A DNA stretch of 7,501 nucleotides, taken from positions 1 through 7,501 of the forward strand of contig JBHEOL010000350.1 of assembly GCA_046261635.1 (NCBI GenBank), read 5' to 3'. This document shows positions 1 through 7,132 of this stretch, piece after piece. A program made the translations under genes and the position numbers. A model generated the notes under the pieces. It searched no databases. It saw only the letters and a program-made list of their open reading frames with translations, and was not told the DNA's origin. Positions within the stretch are counted from its first letter, which is position 1. Each line of letters opens with the position of its first letter. The stretch is from JBHEPS01 sp046261635 (lineage in GTDB: Bacteria; Acidobacteriota; Thermoanaerobaculia; Gp7-AA8).

Positions 1-299
1 GCCCGGTTCCGAAGCGCCTGAATCCCGCCACTCGTCGAGCAGGCTCCGATCGCGATGAGCATCCTCGAGTCGTGACGGATCTCGCGGACCAGGTCGGCTT
101 CCTCACGAGTGGTGACCGAACCCTCGATGAGAGCGACGTCCCATGGGGGCGTGCCCGTGGCGGAACTGGCCTCGAGGAAGTAGCCGATCTCGATCCGGTC
201 GGTGATCGCCAGGAGATCTTCCTCGAGTCGGAGGATCGCGAGCTGGCATCCGTCGCAGGAGGAGAGCTTGAAGACGGCGAGTTTCGGGCGCGGCTTCAT
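1..299 (-). CDS. hydD: Group 3b [NiFe] hydrogenase small subunit, HydD (N-terminal 99 codons, cut by window edge)
   Basis: This is the small subunit of a cytoplasmic [NiFe] hydrogenase. It carries iron-sulfur clusters that move electrons between the NiFe site of the large subunit and the diaphorase subunits. The translation begins MKPRPKLAVFKLSSCDGCQL. It shows the proximal-cluster ligands Cys15 and Cys18 (CDGC), the EGS stretch at residues 59-61, and the third ligand Cys87 in IGACSTSGGIQALRN. All three are standard for group 3 small subunits, and there is no Tat signal, so the protein is cytoplasmic. The ATG at 299 lies one base after the hydG stop (TGACATG). It has a strong Shine-Dalgarno site, GAGGAG at 307-312, seven bases upstream. 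The gene continues past position 1, where the medial and distal cluster cysteines and probably hydA would follow. Identity is very likely; assignment to subgroup 3b rests on the linked hydB and hydG. Confidence 0.95.
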   Translation of the reverse strand, partial: MKPRPKLAVFKLSSCDGCQLAILRLEEDLLAITDRIEIGYFLEASSATGTPPWDVALIEGSVTTREEADLVREIRHDSRMLIAIGACSTSGGIQALRNR

Positions 300-300
300 G

Positions 301-1164
301 TCAGAACTCCTCTCTGGTGAAGAACGGCTCGATCTCCGAGTAGCGGAACACCGGACCGTCGCGGCAGACGAAGAGAGGCCCCAGCTGGCAGTGCCCGCAG
401 AGGCCGATTGCGCACTTCATGTTTCGCTCGAGCGAAACCCAGATCGCGTCGTTCCGAACGGTTCGGGCGAGCGCCGCGTACGCGACGAACCGGATCATCA
501 CCTCGGGGCCGCACGTGAACAGCAGCGTTCTCGCCGGATCGAGCCCCAGTCTGTCGATCAGGGCGGGCACGACCCCGACGCGTCCCGTCCACTCTGCGTC
601 CGCGCGGTCGACGGTCGGTAGCAGCTCGATTCCTCCCTTGCGCCATTCGTCGAGCTCGTCCCGGTAGAGCAGATCCCGCGGGGTGCGCGCGCCATAGAGA
701 AGCGTGACTTTGCCGAAGTCCGAACGGCTCCGGAGGACTTCGTAGATCACCGGGCGCAGAGGGGCCATGCCGATTCCGCCCGCCACCAGCACGAGATCGT
801 TTCCCCGGGCGAGATCGACCGGCCAGGGCCGGCCGAAGGGGCCGCGGATTCCGAGCCGTCCGCCCGTGCGGAGCTGGCCGATGGCCCGCGTCACCGAGCC
901 CGCGAAGCGAATCGTGTGGTCGACGGTTTCCGGCTTGCCCGGATCCGAGCTCATCGAGATCGCGCATTCGCCGAATCCCGGGATCCAGAGCATGTTGAAC
1001 TGCCCCGACTTCCACCTGTAGCGCGCCGCGCGCACGGGGTCGTCGAACCGGATCTCGTAGGTCGCGATCCCGCTCGCCTCACTCCTGACCGATACGATCG
1101 TCGCCGGATCCGGGATCATGCCGGTCGGCTCGAGCACGTGACGTTCTCGAATTGCGAGGGTCAT
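301..1164 (-). CDS. hydG: Group 3b hydrogenase gamma subunit, HydG: FAD/NAD(P)-binding, 2Fe-2S diaphorase
   Basis: This 287-residue flavoprotein belongs to the ferredoxin-NADP reductase/dihydroorotate dehydrogenase electron-transfer family. It exchanges hydride with NADP(H) and single electrons with the HydB clusters. Residues about 18-118 form the FAD-binding barrel, with ECAISMSS at 66-73 in the place of the usual flavin-contacting motif. Residues about 122-235 form the NAD(P) domain, with VLVAGGIGMAPLRP at 125-138 and TCGPEVM at 217-223. The C-terminal 2Fe-2S site has Cys251, Cys256, Cys259 and Cys267 in the spacing C-x4-C-x2-C-x7-C typical of PyrK-like subunits. The ATG at 1164 overlaps the hydB stop as ATGA, and AAAGGAG at 1172-1178 lies seven bases upstream. 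The reading frame stays open further upstream, but that part overlaps hydB in another frame and is not real. NADP rather than NAD preference is inferred from the family. Confidence 0.95.
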   Translation of the reverse strand: MTLAIRERHVLEPTGMIPDPATIVSVRSEASGIATYEIRFDDPVRAARYRWKSGQFNMLWIPGFGECAISMSSDPGKPETVDHTIRFAGSVTRAIGQLRTGGRLGIRGPFGRPWPVDLARGNDLVLVAGGIGMAPLRPVIYEVLRSRSDFGKVTLLYGARTPRDLLYRDELDEWRKGGIELLPTVDRADAEWTGRVGVVPALIDRLGLDPARTLLFTCGPEVMIRFVAYAALARTVRNDAIWVSLERNMKCAIGLCGHCQLGPLFVCRDGPVFRYSEIEPFFTREEF

Positions 1165-2276
1165 CGGGTCGCTCCTTTCCGGATCTCTGCGAGATCCTCG
1201 ACGGGATCGATCCCGGCCGGGCAGAACGTGATGCAACGCCCGCAGCCGACGCACCCGGGCTGGCCGAACTGAAACTGCCAGGAGGCGAACTTGTGGGTGA
1301 TGCGCTGACGATACCGCGCGCTCAGCGACGGTCGGATATTTCCGCCATGAACGTGCGAGAAGGCCGTCGTGAAGCAGGAGTCCCAGAGGCGGACGCGCCG
1401 GGTGGCCGTTCCGATCGCGTCGATCTCGTCGTCGACGGTGTTGCAGAAGCAGGTGGGGCAGACCATGGTGCAGTTCCCGCAGCCGAGGCATCGCATGGCA
1501 GTCTCTCCCCACCGCGGATGCTCGAGGTTGTGGAAGAGGACCTCTCCGATGCCTTCCAGGTCGACCTTGCGCGTGATGCGGCGCCGCGATCGATCGGCGA
1601 GCTGCCGGGTCCGCTCGAGCTCGCGCGGGGAAGCAGGACGGGCTTCGACGTCTTCCAGCGCTTTCGCGCCCCGCTCGGTCCCGATCTCGACGACGATCGT
1701 TTCGCCCGTTTCCCACACGGCGAGATCGAATCCGGACGCGGCGACCGGTCCGGTACGGAGAGACTCACAGAAGCAGGACTCCGCGGGAGAGTCGCACTGC
1801 GCGACGAGGATGAACAGATCGGCCCGCCGCGCGCGGTAGTGGTGGTCGGGGTGGTTCCCTCCGCCGAGAACGCGGTCGAGAATCTCGATGGCCGCAAGGT
1901 CGCAGGGGCGGATCCCGATGAACGCCAGCTTTCGGGAGACGACTGGCTCCGGCTCGATCGTCCAACGGCCTTCGCGCTCGGCGGAACTGAACAAAACCTG
2001 GCTTGGAGGATTGAGAATCCGTTTCCACGAATCGGGTGGAACGGTGTGACCGAACCACCGCGACTCGTGATCGTCCTTTTCGAGTCGGTAGCGGCCGGGA
2101 GCCCGATCGTCCCTCCATCCATCCGGAAGATCGCGGACGGACTCGATCTCGGTGAGCGTGATCCTGCCGCGGTGAGGTGAGGGGCCGATGAGAGTGAACC
2201 CGTCGGCGCGGAGAGTCGCGAGGACCTTGTCGAACTGCGGCCGGGAAACGGCGACGGCCGGATGAGCGGACGGCAT
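1161..2276 (-). CDS. hydB: Group 3b hydrogenase beta subunit, HydB: 4Fe-4S dicluster electron-transfer protein
   Basis: This 371-residue subunit wires the small subunit to the HydG flavin. Two ferredoxin-type 4Fe-4S motifs sit in the C-terminal third: Cys263, 266, 269 and 273 (CLGCGNCTMVCP), then Cys342, 345, 348 and 352 (CVGCGRCITFCP). Further cysteines at 276 and 278, at 301 (WDSC), and at 161, 168 and 170 (CDSPAESCFC) occur at matching places in the Pyrococcus furiosus hydrogenase beta subunit as I remember it. So does the block IRPCDLAAIEILD at 122-134. Length is close to that family's usual size. The ATG at 2276 is preceded by AAGGAG at 2281-2286 with a short four-base spacer. It is the first gene of the structural operon, with its own predicted promoter, and overlaps hydG by four bases (ATGA). 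HydB together with HydG is what separates group 3b from the F420-, Mvh- and Hox-type group 3 enzymes. Confidence 0.95.
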   Translation of the reverse strand: MPSAHPAVAVSRPQFDKVLATLRADGFTLIGPSPHRGRITLTEIESVRDLPDGWRDDRAPGRYRLEKDDHESRWFGHTVPPDSWKRILNPPSQVLFSSAEREGRWTIEPEPVVSRKLAFIGIRPCDLAAIEILDRVLGGGNHPDHHYRARRADLFILVAQCDSPAESCFCESLRTGPVAASGFDLAVWETGETIVVEIGTERGAKALEDVEARPASPRELERTRQLADRSRRRITRKVDLEGIGEVLFHNLEHPRWGETAMRCLGCGNCTMVCPTCFCNTVDDEIDAIGTATRRVRLWDSCFTTAFSHVHGGNIRPSLSARYRQRITHKFASWQFQFGQPGCVGCGRCITFCPAGIDPVEDLAEIRKGATR

Positions 2277-2288
2277 GGAGCTCCTTCC

Positions 2289-2320
2289 CGGGAGTCATCG
2301 CCGGTCTCGATTGGCTCCCG
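2289..2320. other. Inverted repeat in the hydB leader
   Basis: CGGGAG at 2289-2294 is complementary to CTCCCG at 2315-2320, with a 20-base loop between them. If transcription starts near 2323, this lies within the roughly 47-base leader and ends only a few bases before the hydB Shine-Dalgarno site at 2281-2286. A hairpin here could affect translation initiation, but a six-base stem with a long loop is weak and may be chance in GC-rich DNA. Confidence 0.2.
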
Positions 2321-2329
2321 TCTAAGAGG

Positions 2330-2335
2330 AGTATC
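2330..2335 (-). promoter_or_regulatory. Predicted -10 element of the hydB promoter
   Basis: On the minus strand these bases read GATACT, four of six matches to the sigma-70 TATAAT consensus including the key second A and final T. A start site seven bases downstream would be the A at 2323, giving a leader of about 47 bases to hydB. No recognisable -35 hexamer lies 16-18 bases upstream, where CTTCTG is the best placed. That absence is typical of activator-dependent promoters. The palindrome at 2358-2371 takes the place of the -35. Predicted by eye only. Confidence 0.45.
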
Positions 2336-2357
2336 CCGCCGCCGAGAGGGGGCAGAA

Positions 2358-2371
2358 GTGATTGATGTCAC
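2358..2371. promoter_or_regulatory. Putative Crp/FNR- or Rex-like operator upstream of hydB
   Basis: The plus strand reads GTGATTGATGTCAC, a GTGA-N6-TCAC dyad. This is the core recognised by Crp-type members of the Crp/FNR superfamily (TGTGA-N6-TCACA) and also the core of the Rex redox repressor site (TTGTGA-N6-TCACAA). The outer flanking bases (AA before, CC after) match neither consensus well. Its centre at 2364.5 is 41.5 bases upstream of the predicted start at 2323, the standard position of a class II activator. The same core occurs upstream of hypF. The regulator gene is not in the window, so which protein binds is unknown. Confidence 0.5.
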
Positions 2372-2387
2372 CCTGCGGGAGGCCAAT

Positions 2388-2401
2388 CCGCCACCTGGCG
2401 G
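2388..2401 (-). terminator. GC-rich hairpin just after hypE, possible weak terminator
   Basis: On the minus strand CCGCCA and TGGCGG form a perfect six-base stem with a two-base GG loop, starting ten bases after the hypE stop. It is followed by ATTGG rather than a run of T, so it is at best a weak intrinsic terminator. It could also act as a 3' stabilising hairpin or a pause site. An alternative stem pairs ATCCGC at 2386-2391 with GCGGAT at 2406-2411, and the two structures exclude each other. Its place between the maturation and structural operons makes partial read-through plausible. Confidence 0.35.
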
Positions 2402-2410
2402 GGATGCGGA

Positions 2411-3460
2411 TCAGCAGATGCGCGGGAGCTGTTCGCCCGAGAGCATGTCGATGATCCGCCCGGTGCCGATCGTGGTGCGGAGCGTGACGCGCTGCGAGCC
2501 TTCCTCGACGCGTCCGATGAGGGAGGGTTCCGCGTCGCCGATCTCGCGGCGAAGGATCTCGAGCGCGCGCTCGGCCTGATGTTCCGGAACGAATGCGGCG
2601 AACCGCCCCTCGTTCGCGAGGTAGAGGGCGTCGAATCCGAGGATCTCGCACGCCCCATTGACGTCCTCTCGCACGGGAATGGAGTCCTCGTCGATCGTGA
2701 TGCGGGTGCCCGAAGCCTCGCTGATCTCGACCATGGCGCTGGCCAGGCCGCCGCGAGTGAGGTCGCGCATGCAGTGAACTTCGATTCCTTCGCGGATGAG
2801 GGCGAGGGCCGGAGCCACCAGAGGAGCGCAGTCGCTCTCCACGCCACCTTCGAACGCAATGCCCTCGCGGGCCGACATGATCGCGATCGTGTGCCGTCCG
2901 AGGTCGCCGCTGAGCAGGATCCGGTCGCCGGGACGGACAGAGCCCGGGGCGATGACGAGGTCGTGCTCGATGATCCCGATCCCCGAGGTGTTGATGAAGA
3001 CCCCGTCTCCCTTTCCCTTGTCGACGACCTTCGTGTCGCCGGTGACGAGCGCGACGCCCGCAGCGTCGGCGGCCGCCCGCATCGAGCGGAGAATCCGGTC
3101 CAGGTCCTCGAGGGGGAATCCCTCCTCCAGAATGAGGCCGCAACTGAGCCACTTCGGGGTCGCGCCGGACATGGCCAGGTCGTTGACCGTTCCGTTGACG
3201 GCGAGCGACCCGATGTCGCCTCCGGGAAAAAAGAGCGGTCGAATCACGAACGAATCAGTCGTGAAGGCGATACGGGCGCCGCCGACGCCGAGCACCGCCG
3301 AATCGTGGCGGACGCCGAGCGCGCCGGTATCGAAGGCGGGGAGGATGCGGCTTTCGATGAGCTTGTGCATCACCGAGCCCCCCCCGCCGTGCGCGAGCTT
3401 GACCGATTCGCCATCGATGGGGCGGGGACAGGCGAGCTTGAAATCGATCGACGTCGTCAT
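2411..3460 (-). CDS. hypE: Hydrogenase maturation protein HypE (carbamoyl dehydratase)
   Basis: HypE receives a carbamoyl group from HypF on its C-terminal cysteine and dehydrates it with ATP to a thiocyanate. It then donates cyanide to the iron held by HypC-HypD. The 349-residue protein is of normal family length and has the PurM/AIR-synthase fold. It shows the N-terminal glycine-rich LAHGGGGSVM at 22-31, the ATP-site region TTDSFVI at 67-73, NDLAMSGATP at 93-102, the TGDTKVVDKGK stretch at 140-150, and MRDLTRGGLA at 231-240. The C-terminus is LPRIC, with the acceptor Cys349 as the last residue, so the protein should be catalytically complete. The ATG at 3460 overlaps the hypD stop as ATGA, and GGAG lies seven bases upstream. 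The same frame runs open far upstream inside hypD, but the family alignment begins at this ATG. Confidence 0.97.
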   Translation of the reverse strand: MTTSIDFKLACPRPIDGESVKLAHGGGGSVMHKLIESRILPAFDTGALGVRHDSAVLGVGGARIAFTTDSFVIRPLFFPGGDIGSLAVNGTVNDLAMSGATPKWLSCGLILEEGFPLEDLDRILRSMRAAADAAGVALVTGDTKVVDKGKGDGVFINTSGIGIIEHDLVIAPGSVRPGDRILLSGDLGRHTIAIMSAREGIAFEGGVESDCAPLVAPALALIREGIEVHCMRDLTRGGLASAMVEISEASGTRITIDEDSIPVREDVNGACEILGFDALYLANEGRFAAFVPEHQAERALEILRREIGDAEPSLIGRVEEGSQRVTLRTTIGTGRIIDMLSGEQLPRIC

Positions 3461-4554
3461 ACGGCGACTCCAGCGCGGCGGTAGCGGTAGTAGGCGGCGC
3501 AGGCGCCCTCGTTGGAAACCATGGTGGCCCCCAGAGGGTGATCCGGCGTGCAGATCTCGCCGAAGGCGGGGCATTCGAAAGGCTTCTTCTGCCCCTGGAG
3601 GACGAGACCCGCGATGCATTCCTCCGGTTCGTCGACCGTATAAGACTCGAGGCCGAACTTGACCGAGGCATCCCACGGGCGGTAGTCGTCGCTGAGCGTG
3701 AGTCCGCTCATCGGGATCTCGCCGACGCCGCGCCATTTCCGGTCCGCGATGCGGAAGACTGTGGACACGAGATCCTGAGCGAGGGTGTTTCCGTCGCGGC
3801 GAACCGATCGCGAGTACTGGTTCTCGACCTCGAAACGCCCCTCCTCCAGCTGCTTCACGCACATGTAGATGCCCTGCAGGATGTCGAGGGGCTCGAAACC
3901 AGTGACGACGATCGGCACGCGATGCCTCGCGGCGAGTGGCTCGTACTCGCGGAAGCCCATCACGGTGCAAACGTGACCGGCGGCGAGAAATCCCTGCACG
4001 AGGCAGTCGGGGGAGTCGAGGATCGCGCTCATGGCCGGCGGGACCAGCACGTGGGAGACGAGGATCGAGAAATTGCGGATGCCTGCGAGCCTGGCCTGAT
4101 GCACGGCCATGGCGTTCGCGGGAGCCGTCGTCTCGAATCCGACCGCGAAGAACACGACCTCGCGGTCCGGGTTCGCTTTCGCCAGCTCGACGGCATCCAT
4201 GGGGGAGTAGACGATGCGGACATCTCCTCCCTTCGCCTTCACCCCGAACAGGTCGGACTCGCTGCCGGGGACGCGCAGCATGTCGCCGAACGAGCAGAAG
4301 ACGACCTCCGGGCGCGCGGCGATCTGGACGGCCTGGTCGATCATCTCGAGGGGCGTCACGCAGACCGGGCAGCCGGGGCCGTGCACGAGCGTGATCTCGG
4401 GCGGAAGGAGCTCGTCGATGCCGAACTTCACGATGGCGTGGGTCTGCCCTCCGCAAAGCTCCATGAGCGTCCACGGACGGGTCGTGATCTTCCGGATCGC
4501 GGCGGCGAACTCGGAGACCATGGTCGCGTCTCGATACTCATTCACGAAACGCAC
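3457..4554 (-). CDS. hypD: Hydrogenase maturation protein HypD (Fe(CN)2CO scaffold)
   Basis: HypD is an iron-sulfur scaffold that, with HypC, holds the iron atom while it gains its CN and CO ligands. The 365-residue protein has the invariant ELCGGQTHAI block with Cys34, the HGPGCPVC block with Cys62 and Cys65, FGDMLRVPG at 89-97, GFETTAPANA at 139-148 and GFEPLDILQG at 219-228. Its C-terminal 4Fe-4S ligands appear to be Cys313, Cys328, Cys335 and Cys352. All key residues seem present. The start is a GTG at 4554, chosen because it gives MRFVNEYRD, matching the conserved N-terminus of the family; the ATG at 4521 would remove it. The gene begins 17 bases inside hypC, and a GGAGGAG site precedes the GTG with only four bases of spacing. 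Translation is therefore probably coupled to hypC. Confidence 0.97.
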   Translation of the reverse strand: MRFVNEYRDATMVSEFAAAIRKITTRPWTLMELCGGQTHAIVKFGIDELLPPEITLVHGPGCPVCVTPLEMIDQAVQIAARPEVVFCSFGDMLRVPGSESDLFGVKAKGGDVRIVYSPMDAVELAKANPDREVVFFAVGFETTAPANAMAVHQARLAGIRNFSILVSHVLVPPAMSAILDSPDCLVQGFLAAGHVCTVMGFREYEPLAARHRVPIVVTGFEPLDILQGIYMCVKQLEEGRFEVENQYSRSVRRDGNTLAQDLVSTVFRIADRKWRGVGEIPMSGLTLSDDYRPWDASVKFGLESYTVDEPEECIAGLVLQGQKKPFECPAFGEICTPDHPLGATMVSNEGACAAYYRYRRAGVAV

Positions 4555-4801
4555 GGAGCTCCTCCATCATCCCTTCGATTCCCTCCATCTCGCTGAGGTA
4601 CTCGAAGACTCTCTTCGCCTCTTCCTCGTCGATCTTCGACAGCGCGAATCCGACGTGGACCAGGACGTATTCGCCCGGCACCACGTCGGGAACGTAGACG
4701 AGGCTCACTTCCTTCGTAATGCCGCCGAACTGCACGGTGCCGGTGGGAAGATCGGCGGGACCTTCGACTTTCAGGACTTTTCCAGGAATCGCCAGACACA
4801 T
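4538..4801 (-). CDS. hypC: Hydrogenase maturation chaperone HypC
   Basis: HypC is a small chaperone that binds HypD and delivers the Fe(CN)2CO unit to the large-subunit precursor. The 87-residue product starts MCLAIPGKV; Cys2, exposed after removal of the initiator methionine, is the essential iron/HypD-contacting residue. It also has the OB-like barrel segment FGGITKEVSL at 25-34 and the conserved HVGFAL at 49-54 with His49. The C-terminal tail, about residues 58-87, is acidic and helical, as is common in the family. The ATG overlaps the hypF stop by one base (TGATG), and AAGGAGG at 4811-4817 sits nine bases upstream. The product could equally serve another NiFe enzyme in the cell, but the operon context ties it to this hydrogenase. 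Confidence 0.97.
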   Translation of the reverse strand: MCLAIPGKVLKVEGPADLPTGTVQFGGITKEVSLVYVPDVVPGEYVLVHVGFALSKIDEEEAKRVFEYLSEMEGIEGMMEELRAFRE

Positions 4802-7119
4802 CAGGCGCGCCCTCCTTCGATTCTGCGGGCAGCGACGACGAGTTGACCGACGGCAATTCCTCCGTCGTTCGGCGGCACCGCTCCATGAGTGAAGACTTCC
4901 AGACCCGCGGCCCGCAGTCGTGCCGCGGTTCGCTCGGTGAGAACTCGATTCTGAAAACAGCCGCCGGTCAGGACCACGCGGGGCTCGCCGGCCCGGACGG
5001 CAAGAGCCGTGATCGCGGCGGCGAGCGTCGAATGGAACCGGGAGGAGAGCGCGCTCACCGACTCTCCGTTTGCGCGTCCGCGAAGGACCGCCTCCACGAT
5101 CGGGGCCCAGTCGAGAACCGCGGGGTCTCCCGCCTCGATCTCGAACGCCCAGGGATCGATGGCGGTCTCCGCCGGATCGATGCTCCACTCGAGCTCCATC
5201 GCCGCCTGCCCTTCGAACGAGCATTTCGGACGAAGCCCCGTGAGGAATGCGACCGCGTCGAACAGCCGTCCCGCGCTCGAGGTTCGGGGCGAGAGCCCCG
5301 GATTCGGGACGACTCGTCGCAGGGCGGAGAGCTCCTCGGACGAAAATGCCGCGGCGATCGCGGGATGGTCGAACGCGGCCGCGCCCTTCATTTCGAACAG
5401 CACGCCCAGCGCCGCGCGCCGCGGTTCACGCACGGCCCGCTCTCCCCCGGGCAGCGCGAAGGTTCGCAGCCGTGCGAACCGCTCGAAATCGAGCCGCGTC
5501 GCGCGGAGAATCTCGCCACCCCATACCGTGCCGTCCGGCCCCCACCCGCTGCCGTCGAATGCGATGCCGAGAACCGTGCCGTCGAGGTCGTGCTCGGCCA
5601 TGCAGGAAACGACGTGGGCGTGATGATGCTGGACTTCGATCGCCGGGAGGCCGAGGCGCCGGGACTCGATGGTCGATCCGTAGTTCGGATGGGCGTCGCG
5701 CGCGAGCGCGACCGGCTTCTGTCGATACAGCGACTGGAGCGAACGGGTCGTCGCATGAAACGCATCGACGGCTTCAGGCGTCTCGAGGTCCCCGATGTGC
5801 TGGCTGAGGAAAATCTTTCCCGCGAAGGAGATGGCGACCGCGTTCTTCTGATGGGCTCCGACGGCGAGAAGGGGAGTCGCCGTGCCGTTGGAGACGGGGC
5901 GGGGGGCGTAGCCACGGGAGCGCCTCAGGACCAGCTCGCGCCCGTCGACGACCATGACGACCGAGTCGTCGACGTGCCTCACGATCGGCCGGTCGTGAAC
6001 GAGAAAGAAGTCGGCGATTCCGCGCAACCTCTCGAGCGCCTCGCGTTCGTCGGTCGCGATCGGCTCGTCCTTGCGGTTTCCACTCGTCGCGACCACCGCC
6101 CCCTGGACCTCGCTCATGAGGAGGTGGTGGAGAGGCGTGTAAGGGAGCATCACGCCGAGCCGCGGATTCCCGGGCGCGACGCGATCCGATACCGCTCCAC
6201 CCGCTCTGCGGCGCCGCAGGAGAACGATGGGAGCCTCGGGAGAGGTGAGAAGTCTCTTCTCGAGGCTCGTCAGATGGCAGATCTGTCCGGCGGCACTGAT
6301 GGACGGCACCATGATCGCGAACGGCTTTTCTTCGCGCACTTTCGCCTCGCGCAGCTGCGCGACCGTCTCGTCCCGGCGCGCGTCGGCGAACAGGTGGAAG
6401 CCTCCGAGCCCCTTCACCGCCAAAATACCCCCGAGCCGCACGACTTCGGCCGCCTGGAGAAGCGCATCGTGGCGCGTGGCCAACTCGGTGCCGTCCGCGT
6501 CCCACAGCGCCAGCTGAGGGCCGCAGGAGGGGCAGGCGTTCGGCTGAGCGTGGAAACGCCGGTCGTACGGGTCGTCGTACTCGGTCCGGCACTCCCCGCA
6601 CATCGGGAAGTGCTTCATCGACGTCGACGGCCGGTCCCACGGAAGTGACTCGATGATCGTGTAGCGCGGGCCGCAGTTCGTGCAGTTCGTGAACGGATAG
6701 CGGAACCGGCGATTCCCGGGTGCCGAGATGTCCGCGAGGCAGAGCGGACACGTCGCCACGTCCGGAAGGATCAGCGTCGTGGCGTCGCCCGCGCGGCTCT
6801 GCAGGATCTCGAAGCGTTTGCTTCCCTCCGGGGGAATCTGGTCGAAGCTCACGTCATCGATCTTCGCCAGCGCAGGGGCCTCTTCGCGAAGGTCACGCAT
6901 GAAAGCGCGGAGCCGCGGAGCCGGAGCCTCCGCTTCGATCCACACACCATCCGGATCGTTCCGGACCCATCCCGACAGTCCGTGCGCCGCGGCGATGCGG
7001 AAGACGAAGGGGCGGAATCCGACTCCCTGGACGATTCCGCGCACGCAGATCCGCGCGCGGACCGCATCCGCGGGGTGTGTCCGAATGCCCTCGCCGACGA
7101 GAACCATAGTGCCGAGCAT
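4801..7119 (-). CDS. hypF: Hydrogenase maturation carbamoyltransferase HypF
   Basis: HypF hydrolyses carbamoyl phosphate, forms carbamoyl-adenylate with ATP and transfers the carbamoyl group to the C-terminal cysteine of HypE. This is the first step of cyanide-ligand synthesis. The 772-residue protein has all four family modules. They are an acylphosphatase domain (about 20-108, VRGIVQGVGFRPFV at 27-40), two zinc fingers (Cys124/127/146/149 and Cys174/177/196/199), a YrdC-like domain (about 218-405, KGLGGFHL at 236-243, SGN at 346-348) and a Kae1-like domain (about 415-765, HHHAHV at 498-503, FDGSGWGPDG at 521-530, TGGCFQN at 718-724, PPNDGG at 749-754). It looks complete. The start is uncertain: ATG at 7119 or ATG at 7107 (MVLVGEG). 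Neither has a good Shine-Dalgarno site, unlike the other starts visible in the window; the best candidate, GGTGAG at 7132-7137, is weak and 12 bases from the first ATG. It is the first gene of the hypFCDE unit. Confidence 0.96.
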   Translation of the reverse strand: MLGTMVLVGEGIRTHPADAVRARICVRGIVQGVGFRPFVFRIAAAHGLSGWVRNDPDGVWIEAEAPAPRLRAFMRDLREEAPALAKIDDVSFDQIPPEGSKRFEILQSRAGDATTLILPDVATCPLCLADISAPGNRRFRYPFTNCTNCGPRYTIIESLPWDRPSTSMKHFPMCGECRTEYDDPYDRRFHAQPNACPSCGPQLALWDADGTELATRHDALLQAAEVVRLGGILAVKGLGGFHLFADARRDETVAQLREAKVREEKPFAIMVPSISAAGQICHLTSLEKRLLTSPEAPIVLLRRRRAGGAVSDRVAPGNPRLGVMLPYTPLHHLLMSEVQGAVVATSGNRKDEPIATDEREALERLRGIADFFLVHDRPIVRHVDDSVVMVVDGRELVLRRSRGYAPRPVSNGTATPLLAVGAHQKNAVAISFAGKIFLSQHIGDLETPEAVDAFHATTRSLQSLYRQKPVALARDAHPNYGSTIESRRLGLPAIEVQHHHAHVVSCMAEHDLDGTVLGIAFDGSGWGPDGTVWGGEILRATRLDFERFARLRTFALPGGERAVREPRRAALGVLFEMKGAAAFDHPAIAAAFSSEELSALRRVVPNPGLSPRTSSAGRLFDAVAFLTGLRPKCSFEGQAAMELEWSIDPAETAIDPWAFEIEAGDPAVLDWAPIVEAVLRGRANGESVSALSSRFHSTLAAAITALAVRAGEPRVVLTGGCFQNRVLTERTAARLRAAGLEVFTHGAVPPNDGGIAVGQLVVAARRIEGGRA

Positions 7120-7122
7120 AGG

Positions 7123-7128
7123 AGAATA
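7123..7128 (-). promoter_or_regulatory. Candidate -10 element for hypF
   Basis: The minus strand reads TATTCT, four of six matches to TATAAT, immediately before the first hypF ATG at 7119. Transcription would begin around 7116, which excludes that ATG and would leave a leader of about nine bases before the ATG at 7107. No clear -35 hexamer is visible. The palindrome at 7165-7178 would be centred near -55.5 for this start, which is neither of the usual activator positions. This is a weak call. Confidence 0.25.
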
Positions 7129-7132
7129 GGTC

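Noticed and set aside
301..1716. A 471-codon minus-strand frame extending hydG upstream
   Set aside because: The part before 1164 is out-of-frame hydB. The conserved flavoprotein starts at the ATG at 1164, which has a strong Shine-Dalgarno site.
1152..2180. A 342-codon plus-strand open frame opposite hydB
   Set aside because: It covers the hydB cluster-binding region in antisense, has no recognisable domain and no convincing ribosome binding site.
2411..4474. A 687-codon minus-strand frame that would extend hypE far upstream
   Set aside because: The extra residues are low-complexity arginine-rich text read out of frame through hypD. HypE homology begins precisely at the ATG at 3460, which also makes an ATGA junction.
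3538..4596. A 352-codon plus-strand open frame opposite hypD
   Set aside because: It is antisense to the conserved hypD; its His/Asp/Glu/Arg-rich composition is typical of shadow frames in GC-rich DNA.
4843..6648. A 601-codon plus-strand open frame opposite hypF
   Set aside because: It is antisense to a fully conserved HypF. Its translation is arginine-, glycine- and aspartate-rich with no motif, as expected of the complementary strand of a high-GC gene.
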